A DNA stretch of 64,000 nucleotides from Hydrogenophilales bacterium 16-64-46 (GTDB taxonomy: Bacteria > Pseudomonadota > Gammaproteobacteria > Burkholderiales > Thiobacillaceae), in the NCBI GenBank assembly GCA_002281775.1, contig NCGY01000001.1:1-64000 (forward strand), given 5' to 3'. Every line of letters begins with the position of its first letter. Position 1 is the first letter of the stretch. The translations under genes and the position numbers were made by a program. The notes under the pieces were generated by a model. The model searched no databases, was not told the DNA's origin, and saw only the letters and a program-made list of their open reading frames with translations. Below are positions 1-9,060 of this stretch, piece by piece.

Positions 1-120
1 CAGCCCATCGTCCATCCAGCAGTAATCGAGGCGGCTGCGCGACTGCGCTTCTTCCTCAGCTGCCTGCACAGCGGGACGCAAATCGGCCAGACCGTCGACA
101 TGCTCGGGGAGCTCGCCTAG
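1..120 (+). CDS. alpha-oxoamine synthase-like PLP aminotransferase, C-terminal fragment
   Basis: The open frame runs from the first base to the TAG at 118-120 and encodes 39 residues. The segment with HPAVIEAAARLRFFLS matches my recollection of the C-terminal end of class II (BioF/Kbl/RkpG-like) PLP enzymes encoded in capsule loci. That similarity is recalled from family knowledge and was not searched. The rest of the gene is outside the window. Such enzymes condense an amino acid with an acyl thioester and in capsule loci may make a lipid or keto-amine component. The stop codon is formed at the junction with the palindromic element that follows, so the original C-terminus may have been slightly different. 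Confidence 0.6.
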   Translation, partial: QPIVHPAVIEAAARLRFFLSCLHSGTQIGQTVDMLGELA

Positions 121-283
121 TGTTGCGAACCATAAATATCGAAACATTAAACGGCGTCTTTTTCCGCATGGCGGCGTTGCTCGTCGTTGCCATAGAGCCA
201 GCTATGTCGCCTCCTCGCGCCTTGCCCTGCGAAAAAAATCCATCCGTTTCATTTTGTTCCCCTATTTATGGTTCGCAACACTA
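118..283. mobile_element. 166-bp MITE-like palindromic element
   Basis: Perfect 21-base inverted repeats lie at 118-138 and 263-283; the outer part reads TAGTGTTGCGAACC. The interior is also an imperfect palindrome centred near CATAGAGCCAGCTATG at about 200, so the whole element could fold into one long hairpin. It has no coding capacity. TA dinucleotides bound both ends, which fits a non-autonomous element that targets TA (IS630/Tc1 style). That assignment is inference. It separates the preceding PLP-enzyme gene from kpsE and supplies the last base of that gene's stop codon. Confidence 0.65.
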
Positions 284-374
284 ATGCAGCCGGCGTTGCC
301 GTTTCTCGCAAGCGGCGCGGCTGGTCCAGCCGGTTTCGCCTCCATCACACCCACCTGATCAAAAGCACTTTTTC

Positions 375-1508
375 ATGAACCTGCCCGATTCCCTCGCCCT
401 CCGTCTGGGCCCAGCCAGCCTCCGCCATTCCTGGCAGACGCACCGGCTGTTCTGGCTGACCGTCGTTCTGCCCACTCTGGCAGCCATCGTCTATTTCGGT
501 TTCATCGCGGCCGATGTCTACATCAGCGAATCCCGCTTCGTCGTCCGCAGCCCGGAACGGCAAACCGCTTCGCCGCTGGGTGCGCTGTTGAAGGGCTCCG
601 GCTTTGCCCGTTCGCAGGACGACAGCTACACCGTGCAGGACTTCATCCTGTCGCGCGACGCCCTGCGCGCACTCGACGAGAAAATAGACCTCCGCAGCGC
701 CTATGCCAAAGGCGACATCATCGGCCGTTTCCCGGGGCTGGACTGGGACGACAGCTTCGAGAACATGCACCGCTATTATCAGCAGGGGGTCAGCGTACAG
801 CTCGATCCGCTTTCCTCCATCGCCACCGTCAGGGTGCGTGCCTTCGCCGCCGACGATGCGCAGAAAATCAATCAATCCCTGCTCGAAATGGGCGAAGCGT
901 TGGTCAACCAGCTCAACGAACGCGGACGCCAGGATCTGATCCGCTTCGCCACCAGCGAAGTGGCCATGGCAGAAAAGAAAGCCGGGCGCGCGGCGCTGGC
1001 CCTGGCGCGTTACCGTAACGAAAAGGGCGTCATCGATCCGGAAAAACAGTCCGCCATTCCCCTGCAGCAGGTTGCCAAACTGCAGGACGAACTGATCGCC
1101 GCCAAATCGCAGCTGGCGCAATTGCAGATGCTGACCAATGAGAACCCGCAAATCCCGGTGCTCAGGAAGCGCATCCAGATGCTGGAAACCGAAATCGAGG
1201 CCGAGTCCGGTCGGGTGGCGGGCGGCAGGCGTTCCCTGGCGAGCAAGGCGGCGGATTTCCAGCGTCTGGCGCTGGAAAAAGAGTTTGCCGACCGGCAGCT
1301 CGCCAGCGCGCTGAGCTCGCTGGAGCAGGCGCGCAACGAGGCCCAGCGCCAGCAGCTCTATCTTGAACGCATCGCCCAGCCCAGCCTGCCCGACGCCGCG
1401 ATGGAACCACGGCGATTACGCGCCATCCTCGCCGTCTTCGTGCTGGGGCTGATCGCCTGGGGGGTGCTCTCCATGCTCATCGCCAGCGTCAAGGAGCATC
1501 AGGATTGA
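375..1508 (+). CDS. kpsE: capsule export inner-membrane protein, KpsE/BexC/CtrB family
   Basis: This 377-residue protein has the polysaccharide co-polymerase layout of KpsE. A first membrane helix lies at about residues 27-48, followed by a periplasmic region with a long charged coiled coil (about 190-340). A second helix sits near the C-terminus (about 348-368). In this family the protein bridges the KpsMT ABC transporter and the outer-membrane channel during capsule export. kpsM follows with a 4-base overlap and kpsT and the outer-membrane lipoprotein lie further down, which supports the call. No strong Shine-Dalgarno is seen before the ATG at 375. Confidence 0.9.
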   Translation: MNLPDSLALRLGPASLRHSWQTHRLFWLTVVLPTLAAIVYFGFIAADVYISESRFVVRSPERQTASPLGALLKGSGFARSQDDSYTVQDFILSRDALRALDEKIDLRSAYAKGDIIGRFPGLDWDDSFENMHRYYQQGVSVQLDPLSSIATVRVRAFAADDAQKINQSLLEMGEALVNQLNERGRQDLIRFATSEVAMAEKKAGRAALALARYRNEKGVIDPEKQSAIPLQQVAKLQDELIAAKSQLAQLQMLTNENPQIPVLRKRIQMLETEIEAESGRVAGGRRSLASKAADFQRLALEKEFADRQLASALSSLEQARNEAQRQQLYLERIAQPSLPDAAMEPRRLRAILAVFVLGLIAWGVLSMLIASVKEHQD

Positions 1509-2302
1509 TCGCCGTGACCGACACGCCGCTTGCCCGTTCACTGGCCATCCAGATGCGCGTCATCCATGCACTGCTGCTGCGCGAGGTGATCACCCGCTAT
1601 GGCCGGCATGGACTCGGCGTGTTGTGGATCATGCTCGAACCCATGCTGTTCACCTTGGGCGTGGCGGGGCTCTGGTATCTGGCCAAGCTGCATACTGTTT
1701 CCAGCATTCCCATCATTGCCTTCGCCATCACCGGCTACTCCTCGGTGCTGATGTGGCGCAACGCTGCCAACCGGTGCTCCAAGGCCATCGAACCAAACCT
1801 TGCGCTGATGTATCACCGCAACGTGAAGGTCATCGACATCTTCGTTTCGCGCGTCATCCTGGAGTGGGTTGGGGCGACGGCGTCGCTGGTCGTGCTCTCC
1901 GTTCTCTTTGCCGGCATCGGTGCCATGCAGTGGCCGGGCGACGTCTGGCTGATCATTGTGGGCTGGGTTTTGCTCGGATGGTTTGCCCTGGCGCTGGGCC
2001 TCATCGTCGGGGCGCTTTCAGAACGCTCGGAAACCTTCGAGCGATCCTGGCATGTGGTGACCTACCTCCTTTTTCCGCTATCAGGCGCGATGTTCATGGT
2101 GCATTGGTTGCCAAAGGCCGCTCAGGAAGCCGTGTTGTGGCTGCCCATGGTGCATGGCGTCGAAATGCTGCGCCACGGCTACTTCGGCGAGGTGGTTCCC
2201 ACCTATGAAAGCCCCGCTTATTTCGTGGTGGCGAATCTGGTGCTGAGCCTGCTCGGCTTGCTGCTCGTCCAGGAAACTGCCCGCAGGGTGCAGCCCGAAT
2301 GA
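1505..2302 (+). CDS. kpsM: capsular polysaccharide ABC transporter permease, KpsM family
   Basis: This 265-residue ABC-2-type permease has about six hydrophobic helices. The N-terminal LLREVITRYGRHGLGVLW motif is typical of KpsM/BexB/CtrC. It moves the lipid-linked capsule chain across the inner membrane with KpsT. The TTG at 1505 overlaps the kpsE stop; a GTG at 1514 is an alternative start. The gene overlaps kpsT by four bases (ATGA), so the transporter subunits are translationally coupled. Confidence 0.92.
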   Translation: MIAVTDTPLARSLAIQMRVIHALLLREVITRYGRHGLGVLWIMLEPMLFTLGVAGLWYLAKLHTVSSIPIIAFAITGYSSVLMWRNAANRCSKAIEPNLALMYHRNVKVIDIFVSRVILEWVGATASLVVLSVLFAGIGAMQWPGDVWLIIVGWVLLGWFALALGLIVGALSERSETFERSWHVVTYLLFPLSGAMFMVHWLPKAAQEAVLWLPMVHGVEMLRHGYFGEVVPTYESPAYFVVANLVLSLLGLLLVQETARRVQPE

Positions 2303-2949
2303 TCACGCTGTCTGGCATCCGCAAGTCCTATCCCACCCGCAGCGGGCTGCATACCGTTCTGGCCGGGATCGATCTGACTATCTGCCCCGGCGAGAAGATC
2401 GGCATTCTTGGCCGCAACGGTGCCGGCAAGTCGACGCTCATCCGCATACTCTCCGGCGCGGAGCGACCCGATAGCGGCCGCATCCAGCGCAGCATGAGCC
2501 TCTCCTGGCCGCTTGCTTTCGGGGGCGCTTTCCAAGGCAGTCTCACCGGCCTGGACAACCTCAAGTTCATTTGTCGCGTATACGGCGTTGATTACCGGGA
2601 CAAGATCGACTACGTGCAGGATTTCGCCGAGTTGGGGAAATATTTTCGCGAACCGGTGAAGAGCTATTCCTCCGGCATGCGTTCGCGGCTCGCCTTTGCC
2701 ATATCCATGGCTGTCGAATTCGACTGCTTTTTGATCGACGAGGTGATTTCAGTCGGCGACGCACGCTTCCATGCCAAGTGCCAGACTGAACTGTTCGAAA
2801 AGCGCAAGGACCGGGCGATGGTGATGGTGTCGCATGAGCTTCACAACATCAAGGAGCAGTGCGGGCGAGTGTGCCTGCTGTATCAGGGAAAGCTGCTTAC
2901 ATTTGAAGACGCCGGAGAGGCGTACGATTTCTACAATCAGAATTGCTGA
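2299..2949 (+). CDS. kpsT: capsular polysaccharide ABC transporter ATPase, KpsT family
   Basis: This 216-residue ATPase has Walker A GRNGAGKST at residues 38-46, an ABC signature SSGMRSRLAF, Walker B CFLIDEV and a switch histidine in VMVSHEL. Length and motifs fit KpsT/BexA/CtrD, which power export of lipid-linked capsule through KpsM. It begins within the kpsM stop codon. Three bases separate its stop from the start of the next glycosyltransferase gene, so the operon continues. Confidence 0.93.
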   Translation: MITLSGIRKSYPTRSGLHTVLAGIDLTICPGEKIGILGRNGAGKSTLIRILSGAERPDSGRIQRSMSLSWPLAFGGAFQGSLTGLDNLKFICRVYGVDYRDKIDYVQDFAELGKYFREPVKSYSSGMRSRLAFAISMAVEFDCFLIDEVISVGDARFHAKCQTELFEKRKDRAMVMVSHELHNIKEQCGRVCLLYQGKLLTFEDAGEAYDFYNQNC

Positions 2950-2952
2950 ATC

Positions 2953-4506
2953 ATGACTGAAAAAAAAATAAGGGTTTTGCTGGAGTTGCGCCCCGCGCTC
3001 GAAGGGTTTGCCGGCATCCCCCAAGAGGTGCGTCTTTTGTTCCGTGGACTGCGTAAGCTCGATTCGGTCGAAGTAGAGGGCATGCTGCAAACGTCCCATC
3101 GGCGACTGGCAAAGGGATTGCCCGTGAAGGTCCGGCGCTGGGGGAAGCGACTTTCCGATGCGCAAAAATACAAGAAGTTGTCGAATGTGGTCATATCCAT
3201 GACCGAGAGGCCTTACCGGAATGTTCCGGATATCATTGCCGATTGGTTCCAGAAACGAGCGGAAGCATTCATCCTTCGTGGCGGAGTTCTGACAAATCTT
3301 GGAAAAGTCCGATTAACCCGGTTCGACGCGACAGGCTTCGAAGATTTCACGTGGCGTACGCTCTTTTCCCGTACGCTTCCCGCATCTGATTTTGAGCTTG
3401 CGGCCAGTGCGAACCATCGTGTAAACCGCGTCCCCTGGCGTTCGATGCATATGGTTGGATTGCGCAACCTGAACTGGAGCGACAAACCGCTCTATCCAAA
3501 GCTGGATACCCAGGGGTTCGATGTGTTCATCGGCCAGACACCCTACCCCGCGCGTATCGGCAAGGGGACTAGGATGGTGATTCGCTACCACGATGCGATA
3601 CCTGTCTTCATGCCGCACACTATCCCTGAGAAATCGGTTCATCAGACCACGCATTTCTATGCGCTGCTGAGCAACGTTGAATCCGGGGCCTGGTTTGCCT
3701 GTGTCTCCGAGGCGACGCGACAGGATCTGCTCCGCCTGTTCCCGGCTTTGGAAGACAGGGCGGTCGTCATCCACAACATGGTTTCGCACCACTACTTTGA
3801 GGACGATACCGTTTTCGATTTCGTGCCGGGCATCATCAGATCCAGGTATTACGGTTCCGATCCCAAAATGCGGGACTCGCCCTGGCTACCGAAATTTTTG
3901 ACGCTCAGGGAACAGGAAAACTTTTTTTCAATGAATCTGCCAAGAAAAGATGAAAAATATCTCCTGATGGTTTCCACGATCGAGCCGAGAAAGAATCATG
4001 TCCGTTTGCTTGCGGCGTGGGAGGTGCTCAAGGCTGAAGTTGATCCCGCGATCAAGCTCGTTGTTGTGGGAACGCTCGGTTGGGACAACGAACCTGTCCT
4101 CGCGGGATTCAAGTCCTGGATAGATCGCGGCCAACTGTTCATGCTGAATGCGGTACCTGCGCCAGACCTTCGTGTGTTGTATCGCCATGCGGCTGCAACA
4201 GTTTGCCCAAGCCTTGGAGAGGGCTTCGACTTCTCGGGTGTCGAATCGATGGCGAGCGGTGGGGTCACGATCGCTTCGGACATTCCCGTGCACAGGGAAG
4301 TCTACGACGATGCCGCAGAATTCTTTGATCCCTATTCCACCATGAGCCTGGTGAATGCGCTGAAGAAGGTGCTCTACGAACCGGATGCGCCGGCAAAGCG
4401 CGCGCAGCTGCAGGAAAAGGGCCGAGCAGTTGCCGCGCGATACCAGCCAGAAGCAATTTTGCCGCAGTGGGAGTCCTTCCTGGAACGGCTTGTATATGAC
4501 AGATGA
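2953..4506 (+). CDS. glycosyltransferase, GT4-like, in capsule locus
   Basis: This 517-residue protein has a GT-B fold signature in its C-terminal half: STIEPRKNH near residue 343 and the nucleotide-sugar motif GEGFDFSGVESMASG near 420. These fit family 1/GT4 glycosyltransferases that use NDP-sugars. Its position between kpsT and an FkbM methyltransferase implies a role in building the capsule repeat unit. The sugar and linkage cannot be read from sequence. The N-terminal half is long and unfamiliar. Base composition looks more AT-rich than neighbouring genes, including an A8 run at the start, which suggests acquisition by transfer. Confidence 0.82.
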   Translation: MTEKKIRVLLELRPALEGFAGIPQEVRLLFRGLRKLDSVEVEGMLQTSHRRLAKGLPVKVRRWGKRLSDAQKYKKLSNVVISMTERPYRNVPDIIADWFQKRAEAFILRGGVLTNLGKVRLTRFDATGFEDFTWRTLFSRTLPASDFELAASANHRVNRVPWRSMHMVGLRNLNWSDKPLYPKLDTQGFDVFIGQTPYPARIGKGTRMVIRYHDAIPVFMPHTIPEKSVHQTTHFYALLSNVESGAWFACVSEATRQDLLRLFPALEDRAVVIHNMVSHHYFEDDTVFDFVPGIIRSRYYGSDPKMRDSPWLPKFLTLREQENFFSMNLPRKDEKYLLMVSTIEPRKNHVRLLAAWEVLKAEVDPAIKLVVVGTLGWDNEPVLAGFKSWIDRGQLFMLNAVPAPDLRVLYRHAAATVCPSLGEGFDFSGVESMASGGVTIASDIPVHREVYDDAAEFFDPYSTMSLVNALKKVLYEPDAPAKRAQLQEKGRAVAARYQPEAILPQWESFLERLVYDR

Positions 4507-4517
4507 ACGAGGTCTAA

Positions 4518-5501
4518 ATGCGAACCATATTGTCAAAGTCGAAAAAGTCACAGGAAAAATCAGGCCTTGACGCCGAAGATGTCATCGCTGGTTTCCGCCT
4601 GATCCTAGGACGCGAACCTGAGAGCGAAGAAGCGCTCCAGGCGCATATGTCACTGGGCACCATCGAAAACCTTGGCAAGGCCTTGATGGCCAGCCAGGAA
4701 TTCAGGGCCAAGTATTTGCAGGCGCAATACTCAGAGTCGAAATGGGTGGCGACACGGGTTCTTGATCAGTACCTCATGTGGGTTGACCTGCATGACCGGT
4801 ATGTATCGCATGGCTGTCTCAATGACGATTGGGAGCCGGACGAAACCGCGTTTTTTATAAGCAGGTTGCATGCGGGGGATACCGTGCTGGATATCGGTGC
4901 CAACATTGGCTGGTTCTCTCTGGTTGCTGCCAGGCACATTGGCCCCACCGGCACGATTCACGCATTCGAGCCAAGACCGGTCACTTACAGCATGCTTGCA
5001 CAGACCGTCGCGCAGAATGGCCTGCGCGCCTTTGTCCATCTATGGGAATATGCGTTATCCGACGAGACGTCCGAACTCATGATCAACTGGGGCGCGAATA
5101 CTGATAATCCGGGAGGCTCGTTTGTGACGAAAGGTGCCCCTGGACAGGCCGGGCTTGAATCGGCACGAGTGCGTGCCGTGAGGCTGGATGAACTTCTTCC
5201 CGATGTTGCCCCGGATGTCATCAAGATCGACGTCGAGGGTGCTGAGCCTCTGGTTTTTGCCGGAGCAGTCAATGCGCTCAGTCGACGCAAGCCAGTCATT
5301 CTCTCTGAACTGTTCCCTGAGCAGCTCGCAAGAGTTTCCGGCAGGACTGCGGCACAGTATATCCAGCAGATGGAAACATACGGCTATGCGTGTTACCTCC
5401 TGGAAGGCTCAAATCCGACTCGGCGTCTAAAGGATTTTCCACAAGATTTTGGGAAGGAACTGGCTTCTTGCATATTCGAATGGCGAGGCAAGCAAAAGTG
5501 A
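4518..5501 (+). CDS. FkbM-family SAM-dependent methyltransferase with N-terminal GREP-type helical domain
   Basis: This 327-residue protein has two parts. The N-terminal 60 residues contain FRLILGREPESEEA, a short helical module often fused to sugar-modifying enzymes. The C-terminal part is an FkbM methyltransferase: the SAM motif DIGANIGWFS is near residue 123 and the KIDVEGAEP motif near 235. It probably O-methylates a capsule sugar. The gene is 11 bases after the glycosyltransferase and shares its lower GC content. Its stop overlaps a GTG that may start the next gene. Confidence 0.85.
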   Translation: MRTILSKSKKSQEKSGLDAEDVIAGFRLILGREPESEEALQAHMSLGTIENLGKALMASQEFRAKYLQAQYSESKWVATRVLDQYLMWVDLHDRYVSHGCLNDDWEPDETAFFISRLHAGDTVLDIGANIGWFSLVAARHIGPTGTIHAFEPRPVTYSMLAQTVAQNGLRAFVHLWEYALSDETSELMINWGANTDNPGGSFVTKGAPGQAGLESARVRAVRLDELLPDVAPDVIKIDVEGAEPLVFAGAVNALSRRKPVILSELFPEQLARVSGRTAAQYIQQMETYGYACYLLEGSNPTRRLKDFPQDFGKELASCIFEWRGKQK

Positions 5502-6682
5502 ACCGTGCAGGATTTTTAATTAGTTTTCCGATCCTGTTTCTATCCGGTTGCTCCACCTATCCCGCCTGGCTCCCCACGGCCGGCCCCAGCGTGGAGCAGG
5601 TGGTCGAGCAGGAAAAGATCGAGTCGCCGATTCCGGTGGTCGAGCTGGACGATGCGGTGGCCCGCCGGGTGCTGGCTGCGCAGCGGGCAGATTCCTTTGC
5701 CGAGTCGCTGTCTGGCCAGGCACCGCCGGGGTATGTGGTGGGGGCGGGCGATGTGCTGGAGGTTTCGGTGTGGGAAGCGCCGCCTGCGGCCCTGTTCGGG
5801 GTGGCGGCGGCCGATGCGCGCGGCGGGCTGACCACGACGCGCCAGACGAGCTTTCCGGAACAGATCGTGAATGTCGAGGGGGTGATCAATGTGCCTTTCG
5901 CCGGCACGGTGCCGGTGGCGGGCAAGACGCCGCAGCAGATCGAGGCCGATCTGGTGCAACGCCTCAAGGGCAAGGCCAACCAGCCCCAGGTGCTGGTGCG
6001 GGTGATCCACAATGCGACGTCGAATGTCACGGTGGTGGGCGAAGTGACAGCCAGCACGCGCATGCCGCTGACCGCCCGGGGCGAGCGGCTGCTCGATGCC
6101 GTGGCGGTGGCCGGCGGGGTGCGCCAGCCGGTGGGTAAGATCACGCTGCAGTTGAGCCGGGCGGGCAAGGTCATGGCCATGCCGCTGGATAAGGTGATCC
6201 AGGACCCGAAGCAGAACGTCTATCTGTTGCCGGGCGACGTGGTGACGGCCCTGTTCCAGCCCCTGAGCTTCACCGCGCTGGGCGCGACGGGCCGGAACGA
6301 GGAGGTGAATTTCGAGGCGCAGGGCATCACGCTGGCGCAGGCGCTGGGCCGGATGGCCGGGGTGCGTGACAACCAGGCCGATGCGCGCGGGGTGTTCATT
6401 TTCCGTTTCGAGGAGCCGGGTGTGCTGACTTCGCCCGGTGCGCCGCACACGGGGGAGGCAGGCGCGAAACCCCTGCCGCAAACGCCGGAAGGCAAGGTGC
6501 CGGTGGTGTACCGGGTGGACCTGAGGGATCCGCGCGCCTTCCTGGTGGCGCAGAATTTTCCGATGCGGGACAAGGATGTGGTGTATGTAGCCAACGCCCC
6601 GGCTGCCGAATTGCAGAAGTTTCTCAACATCCTCACCGCGTCCCTATTCTCGGTGAACAATCTGGTGAATCTGGGCAGGTGA
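5480..6682 (+). CDS. polysaccharide export outer-membrane lipoprotein, Wza/BexD/CtrA-type (KpsD role)
   Basis: The protein begins with a lipoprotein signal ending LFLSGC, then a Poly_export domain (VVGAGDVLEVSVWEAP) and SLBB-like repeats. Length is about 394-400 residues, nearer to BexD/CtrA/Wza than to the longer E. coli KpsD. It forms the outer-membrane exit channel for capsule with KpsE. Both the ATG at 5480 and the GTG at 5498, which overlaps the FkbM stop, give a valid lipobox. An upstream in-frame ATG at 5390 would bury the signal sequence and is rejected. GC content is high again here. Confidence 0.88.
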   Translation: MARQAKVNRAGFLISFPILFLSGCSTYPAWLPTAGPSVEQVVEQEKIESPIPVVELDDAVARRVLAAQRADSFAESLSGQAPPGYVVGAGDVLEVSVWEAPPAALFGVAAADARGGLTTTRQTSFPEQIVNVEGVINVPFAGTVPVAGKTPQQIEADLVQRLKGKANQPQVLVRVIHNATSNVTVVGEVTASTRMPLTARGERLLDAVAVAGGVRQPVGKITLQLSRAGKVMAMPLDKVIQDPKQNVYLLPGDVVTALFQPLSFTALGATGRNEEVNFEAQGITLAQALGRMAGVRDNQADARGVFIFRFEEPGVLTSPGAPHTGEAGAKPLPQTPEGKVPVVYRVDLRDPRAFLVAQNFPMRDKDVVYVANAPAAELQKFLNILTASLFSVNNLVNLGR

Positions 6683-6769
6683 GGACAGGGTTTTCGCGGT
6701 CGCGACCAGATTGTCCGTCATGCAAAGCCGGCAGCACGTCCTGAGGCGCAAGGAAGCGGGGCGCGAGGC

Positions 6770-8026
6770 ATGAGGCCGGCTGGAGACACGCCGCCAGCTG
6801 GCAAGCCAGCATCGACCCATGTGGCAGGCGGGGATGGGGTGTTCTGCCCCACCCCGGCGGGTCTGTCCGCCGCCGCCCCCGGCCTGATTCACGATGTCAC
6901 CCGCCTGCTCGATCGTGCCCTGCAGGGGCGACGGCCGACCGGGGTGGACAGGGTGGGGCTGGCGTATGTCGGGCATTTCCGGCAGCGGTCGCAGGCGCTG
7001 GTGCGATTCGCCGGACGCTGGGTCTTGTTTTCGCAGGCGGATTCGCGTCGCCTGTTCGACTGGCTGCTGTCCCCCGACGGGCGGCAGGCCAGGCGCATCC
7101 GCAATCTGGTCGGCAAGGCCTACGTCCTGAACTGGCGGCTGCCCGCGCCGGGCAGCTTCCTGCTCAATACCGGTCACAGCGGGCTCGACCGCGCGGATCA
7201 TGCCGAGCGTGTCCGCCGTTATCGCCTGCGCTCGCTTTATTTCCTGCACGACCTGATTCCCCTCGCGTTCCCGGAATACGGGCGGCCAGGCGAGGCGGAA
7301 AGGCATGGTCGCAGACTGGCGACGATGCTGGGCGCGCATGGCCTGATCGTGAATTCGGCGGCCACGGGGCGCGCGCTCGAAGCCCATGCCGCGCGGCTGG
7401 GGCGGGCTGTGCCGAACTGGATCGCGGCGCATCTCGCCGCGCCCGGGTTTCCCCAACCGGCTGCCGAACGGCCGTTGCCCGAGCCGTATTTCGTCGTGCT
7501 CGGCACCATCGAGCCGCGCAAGAACCATTTGCTGCTGCTCAATCTCTGGCGCCAGCTTGCCGACGAACACATCCGCCCCATGCCACGCCTGGTCGTGATC
7601 GGCCAGCGCGGCTGGGAATGCGAGCAGGTGGTGGATATGCTGGAGCGCTGCGCGGCACTGGACAGCATCGTGCTCGAATTGCCCGGCTGCGACGACGCGA
7701 AGCTGGCGACCTGGCTGCATCACGCGCAGGCACTGCTGTTTCCCTCGTTTGCCGAGGGCTTTGGCATCCCGCTGGTGGAAGCCCTGGCGTCGGGTACGCC
7801 GGTCGTGGCGAGCGATCTGCCGGTGTTCCGCGAGCTCGCCGGCGAAGTGCCCGACTATCTCGATCCGCTGGATGGCGCGGGCTGGCGGCAAGCGGTTCTG
7901 GACTACGCGGCAGACCATGGCCCGCGCCGGACGGCGCAACTGGTGCGCATGGCGGACTGGCAGGCCCCGACCTGGCAGGCGCATTTCGACCGGGTCGAGG
8001 CCTTCCTCGCGCAGTGTTCCGGATGA
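6770..8026 (+). CDS. glycosyltransferase, GT4-like, in capsule locus
   Basis: This 418-residue GT-B glycosyltransferase has GTIEPRKNH near residue 244 and FAEGFGIPLVEALASG near 326, the donor-binding motifs of GT4/family 1 enzymes. It shares that layout with the gene at 2953 but is otherwise different and much more GC-rich. A 4-base ATGA overlap with the following kpsC-like gene indicates coupling. The likely role is adding a sugar to the capsule repeat; the specific substrate is unknown. An 87-base gap separates it from the export lipoprotein gene. Confidence 0.85.
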   Translation: MRPAGDTPPAGKPASTHVAGGDGVFCPTPAGLSAAAPGLIHDVTRLLDRALQGRRPTGVDRVGLAYVGHFRQRSQALVRFAGRWVLFSQADSRRLFDWLLSPDGRQARRIRNLVGKAYVLNWRLPAPGSFLLNTGHSGLDRADHAERVRRYRLRSLYFLHDLIPLAFPEYGRPGEAERHGRRLATMLGAHGLIVNSAATGRALEAHAARLGRAVPNWIAAHLAAPGFPQPAAERPLPEPYFVVLGTIEPRKNHLLLLNLWRQLADEHIRPMPRLVVIGQRGWECEQVVDMLERCAALDSIVLELPGCDDAKLATWLHHAQALLFPSFAEGFGIPLVEALASGTPVVASDLPVFRELAGEVPDYLDPLDGAGWRQAVLDYAADHGPRRTAQLVRMADWQAPTWQAHFDRVEAFLAQCSG

Positions 8027-9060
8027 GCAACACGATGTCGACGCCGGTCGTCCATGCACTCGGGTTTTCGCACTGGAAGCGCAGGCCGCTGCGGGTGTGC
8101 TTTCCCGGAGCCCGGCTGCGTTTTGTCGCGCGGCTCACCGAGGTGCCGGACGGCGCGCTGCTGGCGGTATGGGGGCGGCACGCCGCTGCGGAATCTGCGG
8201 GTCGGGGTATCCGAGTCGTGCGCATCGAGGATGGCTTTCTGCGTTCCGTCGGGGTAGGGGCGGACCTGATCCGGCCGCTTTCCTGGGTGGTGGACGCCCG
8301 TGGCCTCTATTTCGATGCGACGCGACCGTCGGATCTCGAAGTGTTGCTCGCCGAGACGGAGTTTTCCGCCGCGTTGCTGCAACGGGCGTCCGCCCTGCGC
8401 GCGCGCATTGTGGCGACGGGGCTGACCAAGTACAACGTGGGGGTCGCGCGCTGGCAGCGGCCAGCCGGGGCAGCACGGGTGATTCTGGTGCCCGGACAGG
8501 TGGAGAGCGATGCCTCGATCACCTGGGGCGCGCCAGGCATCCGGACCAACCTGGCACTGCTGCAGGCCGTGCGCGCCGCCCAACCCGACGCACATCTGCT
8601 GTACAAGCCGCACCCTGACGTGGTGGCCGGCCTGCGCGCGCCGGGCAGGGGTGAGGACGAGGCGAGGCGCTGGTGCGATGAAATCGTGGGCGAGGTGTCG
8701 ATGGGGGCCTTGCTGCGCGAGGTGGATGCGGTGCATTGCCTGACCTCGCTGGCCGGTTTCGAGGCCCTGCTGCGCGGCCGCGAGGTGGTCTGCCATGGTC
8801 AGCCGTTCTACGCCGGCTGGGGGCTGACCACGGATACGGTGCCCGTGGCGCGTCGGGTTCGCCGGCTGACGCTCGACGAGCTGGTGGCGGGGGCGCTGAT
8901 CCTGTATCCGCGTTACATCGGCCGTAGGCAAGACGTGCCCGTTAGCCCCGAGGCCGCGCTCGACGCGCTCCTGGCGTGGCGGGAACGAAGCGGCGGAAGG
9001 ACCCCCTGGTGGCGCAAGGCCTTCAGGGTGGGGCTGCGGCGGGTGGTGGGGGTGAGGTGA
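8023..9060 (+). CDS. KpsC-like capsule beta-Kdo transferase, single domain
   Basis: This 345-residue protein matches one half of KpsC: IEDGFLRSVGVGADLIRPLS near residue 68, YKPHPDV near 193 and GQPFYAGWGLT near 258. KpsC in E. coli has two such domains (about 675 residues) that alternately add Kdo to build the poly-Kdo linker on phosphatidylglycerol. Only one domain is present here, so the linker may be shorter or simpler. The ATG at 8023 overlaps the upstream stop, and kpsS starts at the stop of this gene. No second KpsC domain was seen in the window. Confidence 0.83.
   Translation: MSNTMSTPVVHALGFSHWKRRPLRVCFPGARLRFVARLTEVPDGALLAVWGRHAAAESAGRGIRVVRIEDGFLRSVGVGADLIRPLSWVVDARGLYFDATRPSDLEVLLAETEFSAALLQRASALRARIVATGLTKYNVGVARWQRPAGAARVILVPGQVESDASITWGAPGIRTNLALLQAVRAAQPDAHLLYKPHPDVVAGLRAPGRGEDEARRWCDEIVGEVSMGALLREVDAVHCLTSLAGFEALLRGREVVCHGQPFYAGWGLTTDTVPVARRVRRLTLDELVAGALILYPRYIGRRQDVPVSPEAALDALLAWRERSGGRTPWWRKAFRVGLRRVVGVR

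Noticed and set aside
5390..5479. ATG at 5390 as the start of the export lipoprotein.
   Set aside because: It would place 30 residues before the lipoprotein signal and lies deep in the methyltransferase gene.
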